DNA from: Gemmatimonadaceae bacterium | GTDB lineage: Bacteria > Gemmatimonadota > Gemmatimonadetes > Gemmatimonadales > Gemmatimonadaceae | Length of the DNA stretch: 64,000 nucleotides | NCBI GenBank assembly: GCA_020851035.1 | Contig: JADZDM010000024.1 | Coordinates: forward strand, 99,647-163,646 | Direction of reading: 5' to 3' | Part shown: one piece after another, positions 8,812 to 18,562 of the stretch | How positions within the stretch are numbered: the first letter of the stretch is position 1 | Layout of the letters: every line of letters begins with the position of its first letter | Notes under the pieces: generated by a model | What the model was told of the DNA's origin: nothing | What the model saw: the letters and a program-made list of their open reading frames with translations, nothing else | The model's database searches: none | Program-made: the position numbers and the translations under genes

Positions 8812-10791
8812 ATGGCACTCCACACCCCTCGTCGTCTCCGACAGCTCCCGCGCGCGGCACTGCTGCTGGCGCTTCCCGCCGCCTTTCCCGCCGCCGACCT
8901 GCCTGCGCAGCAACGCCGCGCACCAGCCACCGGCGCCGCCAACGGCGCACCCAACACCGATGTCTGGCTTTCGCGCATCAGTCGCCGCGACGGCGCCCTG
9001 CTGGTGCAGCCGCCGCTGAACCTCTCGCGGCGCGACGGCTACGACAACCAGCCCAGCTTCGACGCCCGCGGCCGCACACTGTTCTACACGCGCCGTGCGC
9101 CGAACGCGCTGCTGGCCAACACGGAGCGCGACGTGCAGACCGACATCTGGCGCTATGCCCTGGATGGCTCGCAGCACGTGCCGGTCGCCGTCACCGCCGA
9201 GAGCGAGTACTCGGCGCAGGTCACACCCGACGGCAGCGCGCTCACGGTGGTGCGGGTGGAGCGTGACTCGGCCCAGCACCTCTGGCGCCTCCCGCTGTCG
9301 GCCGACGGTCGCGCGGAACGCCTCGTGGGGCGCGTGAAGCCGGTGGGGTACTACGCGTGGGTGGACGCGCAGGTGGCGATGTTCGTCCTCGGCGCGCCCG
9401 CCACGCTGCAGGTGATGGACACCGTGTCGGGACGCCTGGACACGATCGCGCGGGACATCGGGCGTGGCGTGAAGCGCGTGCCCGGCACTGGGCGCGTGAG
9501 CTTCGTCCAGCGCGCCGGCGCGCAGTGGTTCATCGACGAGGTGGACCTGGCCACCCGCGTGGTGACGCGACTGGTGCCGACGCTGCCGGGTGCCGAGGAG
9601 TATGCGTGGCTGGACAGCACCACCATCGTCGCCGGCAGCGGCACCACGCTGCAGGTGTGGACGCGTAACCAGCAGGGCTGGAGCGTCGCCGCCGACCTGT
9701 CGTACGCCCCGCTCACGAAGATCACGCGGGTGACGATCGATCCCACCGGCGCCTGGCTGGCGTTCGTGGCCGAGCCCACGCCGGTGCCGCCGCCCCGCGC
9801 CGCGACATACCGACCGCGTGTGCGGGATGCGGATGTGGCGCGCGACCTGGCCATCCTCGCGGCGGACAGCATGGAAGGGCGGCTGACCGGCTCACCGGGC
9901 AGCTGGCGTGCGACGCGGTGGCTGGCCGCGCAGTTCGCGGCAGCGGGGCTGCAGCCGGCGGGCGACAGCGGCTTCGTGCAGCGCGTGCCGCTGGCGAGGG
10001 GCAGCGCGGCGCCCGGCGCGCGGGTGCGTCCGCAGCTCCTCACCAGTTGGGGCGCGTACGACTCGGTGCCGGCGGCCAACCGCCTGCCGGGCGCCAACGT
10101 CGTGGGCTACATCGAGGGCAGTGATCCCGCGTTGCGGAGCGAGTACGTGCTGATGACCGCACACTACGACCACATCGGCGTGACGAAGGCGGTGGAGGGC
10201 GACTCGATCAACAACGGCGCCGACGACGATGCGGCGGGCACGATCGCCGTCCTGCAGGTGGCGCGGTTGCTGGCCCGCGGCGCGGTGCGCCCGAAGCGCA
10301 CGATCATCTTCGCCGCGATGACCGGGGAAGAGGTGGGGCTGCTCGGCACGCGCTGGTTCATCGACCATCCCACGCGGCCGCTGTCCGAGATGGTCGCGAA
10401 CCTGGAAGTGGAGATGATCGGGCGCCCGGACAGCCTGGCCGGTGGCGCGGGCAAGGCGTGGCTCACGGGGTACGAGCGCTCCACCCTCGGCGACCAGTTG
10501 CGCGACGGCGGCATCCCGATCGTTCCCGACCGCCGGCCCGCCCAGCGCTTCTTCGAGCGCAGCGACAACATCGCGTTCGCGCGCATGGGCATCCCGGCCC
10601 ACACGCTCTCGAGCTTCAACCTGCACGCCGACTACCACACCGTGCGCGACGAGGCCCGTTACGCCGACCCCTCGCACATGGCGCGCGTGATCGAGGCGGC
10701 GGCGCAGGCGATCGTCATCCTCGCCAACGGTGCGAAGCCGGCGTGGCACCCGAACGGCCAGCCGGTGGGCACCACGCGACCGATGCGCTAG
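8812..10791 (+). CDS. Secreted M28 aminopeptidase with N-terminal TolB-like propeller
   Basis: This 659-residue exported protein has a signal peptide ending near FPAADLPAQ. Residues about 50-330 form TolB/PD40-type beta-propeller repeats (DNQPSFDARGRTLFYTRR, YSAQVTPDGSALTVVRVE, TRVTIDPTGAWLAFVAE). The rest is an M28 zinc peptidase domain with all the expected ligands: H451 in MTAHYDHIG, D471 in NNGADDDAAG, E506/E507 in TGEEVGLLG, an acidic ligand in LEVEMIGRPD, and H609 in HADYHTVRD. It should act in the periplasm or at the surface as an aminopeptidase or carboxypeptidase-like enzyme. The propeller-peptidase fusion is shared by relatives. The gene converges on the oxidoreductase gene, with nine bases between them. 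Confidence 0.9.
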   Translation: MALHTPRRLRQLPRAALLLALPAAFPAADLPAQQRRAPATGAANGAPNTDVWLSRISRRDGALLVQPPLNLSRRDGYDNQPSFDARGRTLFYTRRAPNALLANTERDVQTDIWRYALDGSQHVPVAVTAESEYSAQVTPDGSALTVVRVERDSAQHLWRLPLSADGRAERLVGRVKPVGYYAWVDAQVAMFVLGAPATLQVMDTVSGRLDTIARDIGRGVKRVPGTGRVSFVQRAGAQWFIDEVDLATRVVTRLVPTLPGAEEYAWLDSTTIVAGSGTTLQVWTRNQQGWSVAADLSYAPLTKITRVTIDPTGAWLAFVAEPTPVPPPRAATYRPRVRDADVARDLAILAADSMEGRLTGSPGSWRATRWLAAQFAAAGLQPAGDSGFVQRVPLARGSAAPGARVRPQLLTSWGAYDSVPAANRLPGANVVGYIEGSDPALRSEYVLMTAHYDHIGVTKAVEGDSINNGADDDAAGTIAVLQVARLLARGAVRPKRTIIFAAMTGEEVGLLGTRWFIDHPTRPLSEMVANLEVEMIGRPDSLAGGAGKAWLTGYERSTLGDQLRDGGIPIVPDRRPAQRFFERSDNIAFARMGIPAHTLSSFNLHADYHTVRDEARYADPSHMARVIEAAAQAIVILANGAKPAWHPNGQPVGTTRPMR

Positions 10792-10800
10792 GGCACGCCA

Positions 10801-11748
10801 CTAGCCCCAGTCGAAGCTGACCGCGCACGCGACGTCGCTGAGGATCGCGGCGGCGGCGCGCTCAGGGGTGAAGTCGCCGTGGAGCACGAACGGCCGTGGA
10901 TAGCGGTCGCGCAGGCGCGGGGTGAGGTCGGTGTCGGTGGGGCCGGAGAGGTGCACCCATGCCAGGTCGAGTGAGGCCAGCAGCCGCAGTGCCGTGCCGA
11001 ACGTGGTGAGGGGATCACGGTCGCGCATCGCGTTCGCGGTGCCGGCCGGTGACAGGCGCACACCGGTGCGGTCGGCACCGACCACCTTCGCCACTGCCTC
11101 GGTCACCTCCATCAGGAACCGGGCGCGCTGTTCGGCGGCACCGCCGTAGCGGTCGAAGCGCTGGTTCACGCCGTCGCGCAGGAACTGGTCCACCAGGTGG
11201 CCGTCTCCCGCCTGGATCTCGATGGCGTCGACGCCGGCGACCAGGGCGCGGCGCGCCGCGAGCGAGAACTGCTGCACCACCGCGGGAATCTCGGTCGAGT
11301 CCAGCGCGCGTGGCTCTGACGCCGGCTCGTCGGTGCCGCGCGGCGAGCGGAGCAACACCGAGGAGGCGGTGAGTGGCGTGGATGTCAGCGGCGCCGCGCC
11401 GCCCTCCTGCCACGCGTGGAGCGAGAGACGGCCGCAGTGCGTGAGCTGGAGTGCGATCCGTCCTCCGGCATCGTGCACGCTGGTCACCACCTGACGCCAC
11501 GCCTCGCCATGTTCGTCGGTCCAGAGGCCGGCCATGCCTGGCCAACCCACGCCTGGTCGCGCTGCGGCGGCGCCGTCGGTGAGCAGCAGCCCGGCGTCGG
11601 CGTGCGCGGCGAGCAGCGCACCCGACTCCGGTGACGGTGACCAGTCCGCCTGCGCTCTCCCGCGTCCGAGGCCGGCCTTCAGCACCCGCGAGGGCAGCCG
11701 GAGTGCACCGAGTGAGACAGGGGCGTGCAGGATGGGGAAGTCGGTCAT
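10801..11748 (-). CDS. Old-yellow-enzyme-like flavin oxidoreductase with altered active site
   Basis: This 315-residue protein has an NADH:flavin oxidoreductase (OYE/YqjM) barrel. It carries LGALRLPSRVL, the HxGR motif as QLTHCGRLS, the DAIEIQAGDGHLVDQFL block, NQRFDRYGG and a short C-terminal part (FVLHGDFTPERAAAAI). In OYE enzymes the DAIEIQAGDGHL position normally reads EIHxANGYL or EIHxAHGYL, where His and Asn/His bind the substrate carbonyl. Here these are Q179 and D182. The protein is also somewhat shorter than the usual 340-370 residues. Either substrate use has changed or reductase activity is reduced. It is monocistronic, divergent from the gene at 11918. Confidence 0.8.
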   Translation of the reverse strand: MTDFPILHAPVSLGALRLPSRVLKAGLGRGRAQADWSPSPESGALLAAHADAGLLLTDGAAAARPGVGWPGMAGLWTDEHGEAWRQVVTSVHDAGGRIALQLTHCGRLSLHAWQEGGAAPLTSTPLTASSVLLRSPRGTDEPASEPRALDSTEIPAVVQQFSLAARRALVAGVDAIEIQAGDGHLVDQFLRDGVNQRFDRYGGAAEQRARFLMEVTEAVAKVVGADRTGVRLSPAGTANAMRDRDPLTTFGTALRLLASLDLAWVHLSGPTDTDLTPRLRDRYPRPFVLHGDFTPERAAAAILSDVACAVSFDWG

Positions 11749-11917
11749 CGGGGCCGGGCGCGGGAACGGCGTGCACGTGGCGTGTGCGAGGTGCTCGCGC
11801 CGCGGGTGGGGCGGGTTCGCCCCGGCAGGAAGGATACCCGGCGCGCCGGCCACCCCGGCGTCGAGCGATCCGCCGGTTGCGGTTGCGCCGCCCCTGACCT
11901 GCCGCCATTCTCGCCCG

Positions 11918-12574
11918 ATGCCTTCGAACGACGCCGATCGCATCGGCCCCAAGGGACACGTGTACGTCGAGCTGGTGCGAGAGCAGTACCGGGCGCCGCT
12001 CGAGCGCGGGAGCGTGCGCCGGTCGCTGGCCACGGCGCTGCTGGCGATCGCGCTGGTGATCCTCGGCGTGGTGGGGGCCTGGGTCGCCAATCCCGAGGCG
12101 CTGGTTGCGGTGGCGGTCGGTGGCGTGGCGCTCTTCTCGTCACTGCCCGAGCTGCAGGCGCTGCGCCCGGAGTTCGAGGAGTCGCGGCGGATCGGGTGGG
12201 TGGAGCCGTCGTTCGACGACAGCCGGGTGACGGCCGGCGAGCCGGCCACCTTCGCCACCGTGCTGCATGCCAGGAACGCGCTCACGGTGCGGGGCCTGTC
12301 GCTGGTGGCCGAGGCCCACCAGTGGGCGGGTGACCGGCGGGGGGCATCGCTGCTGGTGCTGCCGCTCCCCGTGACCCTCTCCGGCAGCCAGGTCGCGGCG
12401 GGGGACAGCTGGCGCCAGACGGTGACCTTCCGCATCCCCGACAGCGCGCCTGCGAGCTGGTACGATGCCGGCAGCTCGGTGCGCTGGACGATGACGATGG
12501 AACTGACCTTCGCCAACGCCGAGCCGTGGCGCCGGACGTGGCCGATGCTGGTGTTTCCGGCCGAGGCGAGCTGA
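11918..12574 (+). CDS. Membrane protein of unknown function with a beta-sandwich-like C-terminus
   Basis: This 218-residue protein has a cytosolic N-terminus, two adjacent membrane segments (about residues 37-72, SLATALLAIALVILGVVGAW and LVAVAVGGVALFSSL) and a beta-rich C-terminal domain. The C-terminal block AGDSWRQTVTFRIPDSAPAS, followed by WYDAGSSVRWTMTMELTF, resembles the second half of arrestin-like beta-sandwiches, in which a ligand-presenting domain faces the outside. That resemblance is my reading and weak. The start is ATG at 11918, about 170 bp from the divergent oxidoreductase gene. Confidence 0.6.
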   Translation: MPSNDADRIGPKGHVYVELVREQYRAPLERGSVRRSLATALLAIALVILGVVGAWVANPEALVAVAVGGVALFSSLPELQALRPEFEESRRIGWVEPSFDDSRVTAGEPATFATVLHARNALTVRGLSLVAEAHQWAGDRRGASLLVLPLPVTLSGSQVAAGDSWRQTVTFRIPDSAPASWYDAGSSVRWTMTMELTFANAEPWRRTWPMLVFPAEAS

Positions 12575-12734
12575 CCGTCAGGCAAACGGGAAGTGCACGA
12601 CGCGGGTCGTGACGCGACCCTGACCATCCGACGTTGCGCCGGCGCGGCCGCGGCGGCAGGATTCGGGTACCACGCCGGCGTCTGCTTCGCGGTCGGCTGC
12701 TTCTTCTCAACTCATCGTCTCAACGTCGCCTCTC

Positions 12735-15080
12735 ATGGCCATCGAGATCCGCCGCGCCGCCGTCATCGGCGCGGGCACGATGGGGAGTGGTATTGCCGCG
12801 CAGCTGGCGAACGCGGGAATCCCGGTCCTCCTGCTTGACGTCGTTCCAGCCGGCGCCGCCGAGCGGAACGTCCTCGCAGCCGGCGCGCTCACGCGCATGC
12901 GCACGCAGCAACCCGCGCCGTTCATGAGCGCCGAGGCGATGGCCCTCGTCACCCCCGGGAACGTCGAGGATGACCTCGACGCCGTCAGCGAGGTGGACTG
13001 GATCATCGAGGCGGTGTTCGAGGACCCGGCGGTGAAGGCGCCGCTGTACAAGAAGCTCGACGCCACGCGTCGCCCCGGCAGCATCATCTCGTCGAACACC
13101 TCCACCATCCCGCTCGGCACGCTGATCGCGGGACAGTCCGAGGCGTTCGCCGCCGACTTCGCGATCACGCACTTCTTCAACCCGCCGCGGTACATGCGGT
13201 TGCTGGAGCTGGTGAGCGGGCCGCAGACGCGCCCGGAGGTCACCGACGCGCTGCGCCGCACCTGCGACGAGCGGCTGGGCAAGGGCGTGGTGGTGTGCAA
13301 GGACACCCCGGGCTTCATCGCCAACCGCATCGGCACGTACTTCATGTATGCGGCGATGCACGAGGCCCTGCGGCACGGGCTGTCGGTGGAGGAGGCGGAT
13401 GCGGTGTGCGGCAAGCCGATGGGGCTGCCCAAGACCGGCATCTTCGGGCTCACCGACCTGGTGGGACTCGACCTGATGCCGCACATCATGAAGAGCTTCC
13501 ACGCCACGCTGCCGGCCGGCGATCCGTTCCTGTCGCTGCCGACATCGTTCGCCCCGATGGAGACGCTCATCGCCGCCGGCAACACCGGCCGGAAGAGCAA
13601 GGGTGGTGGCTTCACACGGCTGGTGAAGGACGCCAGCGGCGCGCGAATCAAGGAAGTGGTCGACCTGCAGACGGGCGCGTACCGCGCCGAACGGGAACCG
13701 CGACTGGCGTCGCTGTCGGCAGCGAAGGGGAAGGGGGCGCTGCGCACGCTCGTGTCGTTCGATGATCGGGGCGGGCGTTTCGCGGCGTCACTGCTGGCGC
13801 AGGGACTCTCGTACGCCGCTTCGCTGGTGCCGACCATCGCCGATCGTGTGAGTGCGGTGGACGAGGCGATGAAGCTGGGCTACGGCTGGACGTTCGGCCC
13901 CTTCGAACTGATCGACCAGCTCGGTGCCGCAGGATTCGCTGCGCTGCTGCAGCAACACGGCATCGCCGTGCCACCGATCGCGGCGCGCGGGCTTCCGTTC
14001 TATCGCATCGACGGTGGTGTGCTGGAAGAGCTGCTCCCGTCGGGCGAGTACGCGGCCGTGCCGCGCGCCGCCGGCGTGCTCTCGCTGGACGACGTGAAGC
14101 GGAAGGGCAAGCCGGTGATGAAGAACGCGTCTGCCAGCGTGTGGGACATCGGCGATGGGGTGCTCTGCCTGGAGTTCACCTCGAAGATGAACACCATCGA
14201 TCCCGAGATCATGGCGATGATCCGCCAGGTGATCGCGACCGTGGGCGACGGCGGCGGCGCCTACAAGGCACTGGTCATCTACAACGACGGATCGAACTTC
14301 AGCGTCGGGGCGAACCTCGGCCTCGCGATGTTCCTGCTGAACATCGCGAGCTACGATGCCCTCGAGCAGAGTGTGGCCGACGGGCAGAAGACGTACCTCG
14401 CGCTGCAGCATGCCCCGTTCCCGGTGGTGAGTGCGCCGGCCGGCATGGCACTCGGTGGCGGCTGCGAGATCCTGCTGCACTCCGATGCGGTGCAGGCGAA
14501 CGCGGAGAGCTACATCGGGCTCGTGGAGGCGGGTGTGGGCATCGTGCCGGGCTGGGGCGGGTGCAAGGAGATGCTGCTGCGCCACGTCGCACCGGTGCAG
14601 GTTGATGCCGCCAGGGCAATGGCGGCGACCGGGCACGTGTTCCAGGCCATCGCCACCACGCGAACCTCCACCTCGGCGGCCGACGCGCGGACGATCGGAT
14701 ACCTGCGCAGCGGCGATGGCATCACCATGAATCGTGACCGGCTGCTGGCCGACGCGAAGGCGAAGGCGCTGTCGCTGGTGGCCGGCTATGCCGCGCCGCC
14801 GATGCGTTCGGTGTCGGTCGCCGGTGCGCGTGGCAAGGCGATGCTCATGGCCGGTGTCGCATCGATGGTGGCGTCCGGACAGGCGACTGCGCACGACGCA
14901 GTGGTGTCGGAACACCTCGCCAGCGTGGTCACCGGCGGTGACGCGGCGGCGGGCGCCTCGCTCGACGAAGTGGCGCTGCTGGCGCTGGAACGCACGCACT
15001 TCATGCAACTCGCCCGCACACCGGGCACCCTGGCCCGGATCGAGCACATGCTCGCCACCGGCAAGCCGCTGCGGAACTGA
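12735..15080 (+). CDS. fadN: 3-hydroxyacyl-CoA dehydrogenase / enoyl-CoA hydratase fusion (FadN type)
   Basis: This 781-residue bifunctional beta-oxidation enzyme has an N-terminal NAD-binding dehydrogenase (IRRAAVIGAGTMGSGIAAQL, then ITHFFNPPRYMRLLELVSG with catalytic His, and GFIANRIGTYF). The C-terminal crotonase domain (about residues 450-700) carries GMALGGGCEILLHSDAVQAN and ESYIGLVEAGVGIVPGWGG. The order dehydrogenase-hydratase and the length match Bacillus subtilis FadN (about 790 residues), unlike FadB, whose order is reversed. It would convert enoyl-CoA to 3-ketoacyl-CoA in the cytosol. An acyl-CoA dehydrogenase gene follows 12 bp downstream, but no thiolase (FadA) gene lies in this window. 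The ATG at 12735 has no clear ribosome site. Confidence 0.9.
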   Translation: MAIEIRRAAVIGAGTMGSGIAAQLANAGIPVLLLDVVPAGAAERNVLAAGALTRMRTQQPAPFMSAEAMALVTPGNVEDDLDAVSEVDWIIEAVFEDPAVKAPLYKKLDATRRPGSIISSNTSTIPLGTLIAGQSEAFAADFAITHFFNPPRYMRLLELVSGPQTRPEVTDALRRTCDERLGKGVVVCKDTPGFIANRIGTYFMYAAMHEALRHGLSVEEADAVCGKPMGLPKTGIFGLTDLVGLDLMPHIMKSFHATLPAGDPFLSLPTSFAPMETLIAAGNTGRKSKGGGFTRLVKDASGARIKEVVDLQTGAYRAEREPRLASLSAAKGKGALRTLVSFDDRGGRFAASLLAQGLSYAASLVPTIADRVSAVDEAMKLGYGWTFGPFELIDQLGAAGFAALLQQHGIAVPPIAARGLPFYRIDGGVLEELLPSGEYAAVPRAAGVLSLDDVKRKGKPVMKNASASVWDIGDGVLCLEFTSKMNTIDPEIMAMIRQVIATVGDGGGAYKALVIYNDGSNFSVGANLGLAMFLLNIASYDALEQSVADGQKTYLALQHAPFPVVSAPAGMALGGGCEILLHSDAVQANAESYIGLVEAGVGIVPGWGGCKEMLLRHVAPVQVDAARAMAATGHVFQAIATTRTSTSAADARTIGYLRSGDGITMNRDRLLADAKAKALSLVAGYAAPPMRSVSVAGARGKAMLMAGVASMVASGQATAHDAVVSEHLASVVTGGDAAAGASLDEVALLALERTHFMQLARTPGTLARIEHMLATGKPLRN

Positions 15081-15092
15081 GGACCACCGGAC

Positions 15093-16883
15093 ATGCCCAC
15101 ATACAAGGCTCCCCTGGACGACATGAAGTTCGTCCTGAACGACGTGATCGACTATTCGCGACTGGTGACACTGCCCGGGTATGCCGACTTCGACGCCGGG
15201 ACGGCGATGTCGGTGCTGGAAGGGGCAGCGCAGTTCTGCGAGGAGGTACTGCAGCCGCTCAACCAGAGTGGTGACTCGGAAGGCTGCCACATCGAGGACG
15301 GCACGGTCACCACACCGAAGGGTTTCATCGACGCGTACAGGCAGTACGTGGCGGCGGGATGGCCCGCGCTCTCGGCGGACGAGGCGTTCGGCGGACAGGG
15401 GTTCCCGCAGACGCTGCGCTTCGCGGTGGAAGAGATGATGTGCGCCTCGAACCTCAGCTTCGGGATGTTCCCCGGCCTCAGCCACGGCGCCTATCACGCG
15501 CTGCTGATGCACGGCACCGACGCGCTCAAGACCACGTGGCTGCCAAAGCTGGTGACCGGTGAATGGGCCGGCACCATGTGCCTCACCGAGGCGCATTGCG
15601 GCACCGATCTCGGCCTGCTCACGACGAAGGCCGTTCCGCGCGAGGACGGCAGCTATGCGATCACGGGGAACAAGATCTTCATCTCCGCCGGTGACCACGA
15701 CCTCACGTCGAACATCGTGCACCTGGTGCTGGCGCGCCTGCCCGACGCACCGCCTGGCATCAAGGGCATCAGCCTGTTCATCGTGCCGAAGTTCCTGCTG
15801 GTCGCCGATGGCACGCCCGGCGACGCGAACGGCGTGCGCTGTGTGAGCATCGAGCACAAGATGGGCATCAAGGCATCGCCGACCTGTGTGCTGGCCTTCG
15901 ATGACTCGATCGGCTGGCTGGTGGGTGAGACGAACAAGGGCATGCGCGGGATGTTCACGATGATGAACGCGGCGCGCCTGGCCGTCGGCATGCAGGGGCT
16001 CGGCATCAGCGAGGTCGCGTACCAGAACGCGGTGAGCTATGCGAAGGACCGCCTGCAGGGCCGCTCGCTCACCGGGCCGAAGAACCCGGCCGGGCCCGCC
16101 GACCCGCTGATCGTGCACCCCGACGTGCGCCGGATGCTCATGACCATCCGCGCCTTCAACGAGGGGGCGCGCGCCCTCTCGCTCTGGGTCGGCACGCACA
16201 TCGACCTGCACGAGAAGCACCCCGATCCGGCGGTGCGCAAGGACGCCGACGACTTCGTCGCCCTGATGACGCCGATCGTGAAGGCGTACTTCACCGACAT
16301 GGGCTCCGAGTGCGCGAACATGGCGATGCAGATCTACGGCGGCCACGGCTACATCCGGGAGTACGGGATGGAGCAGTTCGTGCGCGACGCCCGCATCGCG
16401 CAGATCTACGAGGGCGCCAACGGCATCCAGGCGCTGGACCTGGTGGGGCGCAAGCTGCCCGCCGAGGGGGGGCGCTTCCTGCGCTTCTTCTTCCACCCGC
16501 TGTCCGAACGGCTCCAGCGCACGGTCGCGGATCCGCAGCTCCGCGAGTTCGCCGAGCCGCTGTCGAAGATCTTCGCACGCCTGCAGCAGGCCACGCAGTT
16601 CGTGGCGATGAAGGCGCTTGGCAACCCGGACGAGGCGGGGGCGGCAAGCAGCGACTACCTGCGCCTCTTCGGCCTGGTGGCGCTGGGCGACATGTGGCTG
16701 CGCATGGCGGAGGCCGCGTACACCCGGCTCCCCGCCGCGGACGGGGACCGCCTGTTCCTCGAGACCAAGATCCACACGGCGCGCTTCTATTTCACCAAGG
16801 TGCTGCCGGAGGCGCATGGCCTCTTCGCCCGGATCATGGCGGGTGCCGCACCGGTGATGGCCCTGGAGGCGGACGCCTTCTGA
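15093..16883 (+). CDS. Long-form acyl-CoA dehydrogenase
   Basis: The 596-residue flavoprotein belongs to the long (about 600 residues) acyl-CoA dehydrogenases with extra C-terminal helices, starting MPTYKAPLDDMKFVLNDVID as in that clade. FAD/substrate blocks are visible: TMCLTEAHCGTDLGLLTTKA, FISAGDHDLTSNIVH and GGHGYIREYGMEQFVRDARI, with the following IAQIYEGANGIQALDLVGRK providing the usual C-terminal flavin contacts. It catalyses the first oxidation of acyl-CoA to enoyl-CoA and feeds FadN encoded immediately upstream; the pair is one transcript. Chain length cannot be read from the sequence. Confidence 0.9.
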   Translation: MPTYKAPLDDMKFVLNDVIDYSRLVTLPGYADFDAGTAMSVLEGAAQFCEEVLQPLNQSGDSEGCHIEDGTVTTPKGFIDAYRQYVAAGWPALSADEAFGGQGFPQTLRFAVEEMMCASNLSFGMFPGLSHGAYHALLMHGTDALKTTWLPKLVTGEWAGTMCLTEAHCGTDLGLLTTKAVPREDGSYAITGNKIFISAGDHDLTSNIVHLVLARLPDAPPGIKGISLFIVPKFLLVADGTPGDANGVRCVSIEHKMGIKASPTCVLAFDDSIGWLVGETNKGMRGMFTMMNAARLAVGMQGLGISEVAYQNAVSYAKDRLQGRSLTGPKNPAGPADPLIVHPDVRRMLMTIRAFNEGARALSLWVGTHIDLHEKHPDPAVRKDADDFVALMTPIVKAYFTDMGSECANMAMQIYGGHGYIREYGMEQFVRDARIAQIYEGANGIQALDLVGRKLPAEGGRFLRFFFHPLSERLQRTVADPQLREFAEPLSKIFARLQQATQFVAMKALGNPDEAGAASSDYLRLFGLVALGDMWLRMAEAAYTRLPAADGDRLFLETKIHTARFYFTKVLPEAHGLFARIMAGAAPVMALEADAF

Positions 16884-17121
16884 CGGCATCGCGGGCGTGA
16901 CCGGCCCCACCGGCACGCCCGCGGACGCGAATGCAGGCAAGGCTTCAGCTTCCTGCCCGCACCGCCGATCCTGAAGGCAGGAATCCGCTGGACCCTGTTG
17001 CCGTTCCGCGGCGCCGTCGTCGTACTGACACGGCGGTGTGGGACCGCCCGGCCGTATCGTGACCATGCCCCCATTCCGGCGGGCATGGATGCGGTGTGCC
17101 TCTCGACGATGGGAGACTCAC

Positions 17122-18537
17122 GTGCACCCAGAACTGTTCGAACTCAAGGCGCTCGTCGCCGGACGCCTCGACCTGCACCGTCGACGCGAGATCGATGATC
17201 ACCTTGGCTCGTGTGCCGAGTGCTCGCGACACTACGTCGCGATGATGCTCGGCAGCTCGTCGCCGAAGACATCGGAGCAGGAGGCACGCGCCGGGATGGT
17301 GGCCGCGGCGGCTGCGCCCGTGCTCGCCGGTGCCTCGGGTGGTGCGTCACTCGCGTCGGCCTACGGCATCGATGCCCCGCTGGCGCCGCCCGCGCCGCGA
17401 CCGGCGCCCCGCGTGCCGAACACATCGCACGCGCTGGAGGTGGAACTCGGTCCCTCGACGGCGTCGTCGCAGGTGCCCGTCTCCCCCAGCCTGGTGGACG
17501 CCATCACGAAGTTCCGGACGGAGTCCGACCTCGCACGCGGGGTGGCCTCGGCCGCCGCGCCAGCGGTCGTGCCATCGGCGCCGGCGCCGAAGCCCGTTGC
17601 CGCTGCTCCTGCGCCCAGCGCAGCGGCCCAGCAGGCAGGTGCACCGGCGGCGCCCGTGCGCGCCGCTGCGGCCGCCGCCGCGCCGGACCCGGTGCCCGCT
17701 GTGATCATCGCCGCCGAGACCGTGGCGCCCGAATCTTCGCTGATCATCGAGCCGTCGATCTTCATGCCCACGCCGCTCGGCGGTGTGTCGATCATCAACC
17801 CGCCCGCACCCGCCGCCTTCGCGCCGACGCCCGATCGCGCCGCCTACATCGCGAAGCCGAAGGCGCCGTCCGAGGTGCCCGTCACCCCGCCGACGCCGGA
17901 ACTGGTCGTCACCTTCTCCTCGACGCCCACGCGGTTCAAGACACACCGCTCACCGGCGGCATCGCCGGTCGTCGAACCGACGACGCCGCGGGCCGTGCCG
18001 CTGTCCGATTCGGAGATCGAATACGTGTCACAGTCGGTGCCGACGAGTGCGTCGGTCCCGCTCCCGGAGTTCCCGCACGCCGAGCCCGCGCACGCGCCGG
18101 CACCGTCGTCGAAGTCGTTCGGGATGCTCGCCGGCGGCGTGGCAGTGATGGCGGTGCTCGCCATCGGTGGCGTGAGCTACTTCCGGTCGTCGGTGTCTGC
18201 CGCTGCGGCCGCTGCGGCCAGTGCGGCCGCGAAGCAGGTGACAGCGGCTGCTGCTGCACAGCGCACGCCGGCGGCCGCACCGGTGTCACCGGCACCGGTG
18301 CAGACCCGCGTGGTCTACGTCGAGCGCCCGTCGCGGAAGAAGGACGAGAAGCCGAAGGAAGCCGAGGCGCCCACCGTGGTGCCGACCGCACCGACGGCCG
18401 TGGTCATCCTGCCCGACGTGAACCTTCCCACGGGCCCGGATGCGTCGCTGCAGTCGAACACGCAGCGCAGCGCCACCTCGGAACTCACGCGCAGCGCCCG
18501 GGCGACCGCCATGCGGACGGCCACGCCGCGCCCATAG
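17122..18537 (+). CDS. Membrane protein with N-terminal anti-sigma-type zinc finger
   Basis: This 471-residue protein starts with a zf-HC2-type zinc-binding motif: H27, C31 and C34 in DDHLGSCAECSRHYV. A very long Ala/Pro-rich region follows, then one membrane segment (GMLAGGVAVMAVLAIGGVSYF, about residue 335-355) and an Ala-rich periplasmic tail with a basic KKDEKPKEAEAP patch. The GTG start at 17122 is fixed by a GGGAG ribosome site six bases upstream. Zinc fingers of this kind bind ECF sigma factors, but the nearest sigma gene (20973) already has its own anti-sigma partner, so this could be a second sensor or a cell-envelope scaffold. The hairpin at 18563-18603 closes the transcript. Confidence 0.65.
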   Translation: MHPELFELKALVAGRLDLHRRREIDDHLGSCAECSRHYVAMMLGSSSPKTSEQEARAGMVAAAAAPVLAGASGGASLASAYGIDAPLAPPAPRPAPRVPNTSHALEVELGPSTASSQVPVSPSLVDAITKFRTESDLARGVASAAAPAVVPSAPAPKPVAAAPAPSAAAQQAGAPAAPVRAAAAAAAPDPVPAVIIAAETVAPESSLIIEPSIFMPTPLGGVSIINPPAPAAFAPTPDRAAYIAKPKAPSEVPVTPPTPELVVTFSSTPTRFKTHRSPAASPVVEPTTPRAVPLSDSEIEYVSQSVPTSASVPLPEFPHAEPAHAPAPSSKSFGMLAGGVAVMAVLAIGGVSYFRSSVSAAAAAAASAAAKQVTAAAAAQRTPAAAPVSPAPVQTRVVYVERPSRKKDEKPKEAEAPTVVPTAPTAVVILPDVNLPTGPDASLQSNTQRSATSELTRSARATAMRTATPRP

Positions 18538-18562
18538 TCGCAGCACGGCGAAGCGAGGACGC

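Noticed and set aside
13788..17066. A 1,092-codon open frame on the minus strand
   Set aside because: It lies entirely antisense to fadN and the acyl-CoA dehydrogenase, has Arg/His-rich composition typical of GC-rich shadow frames and no domain.
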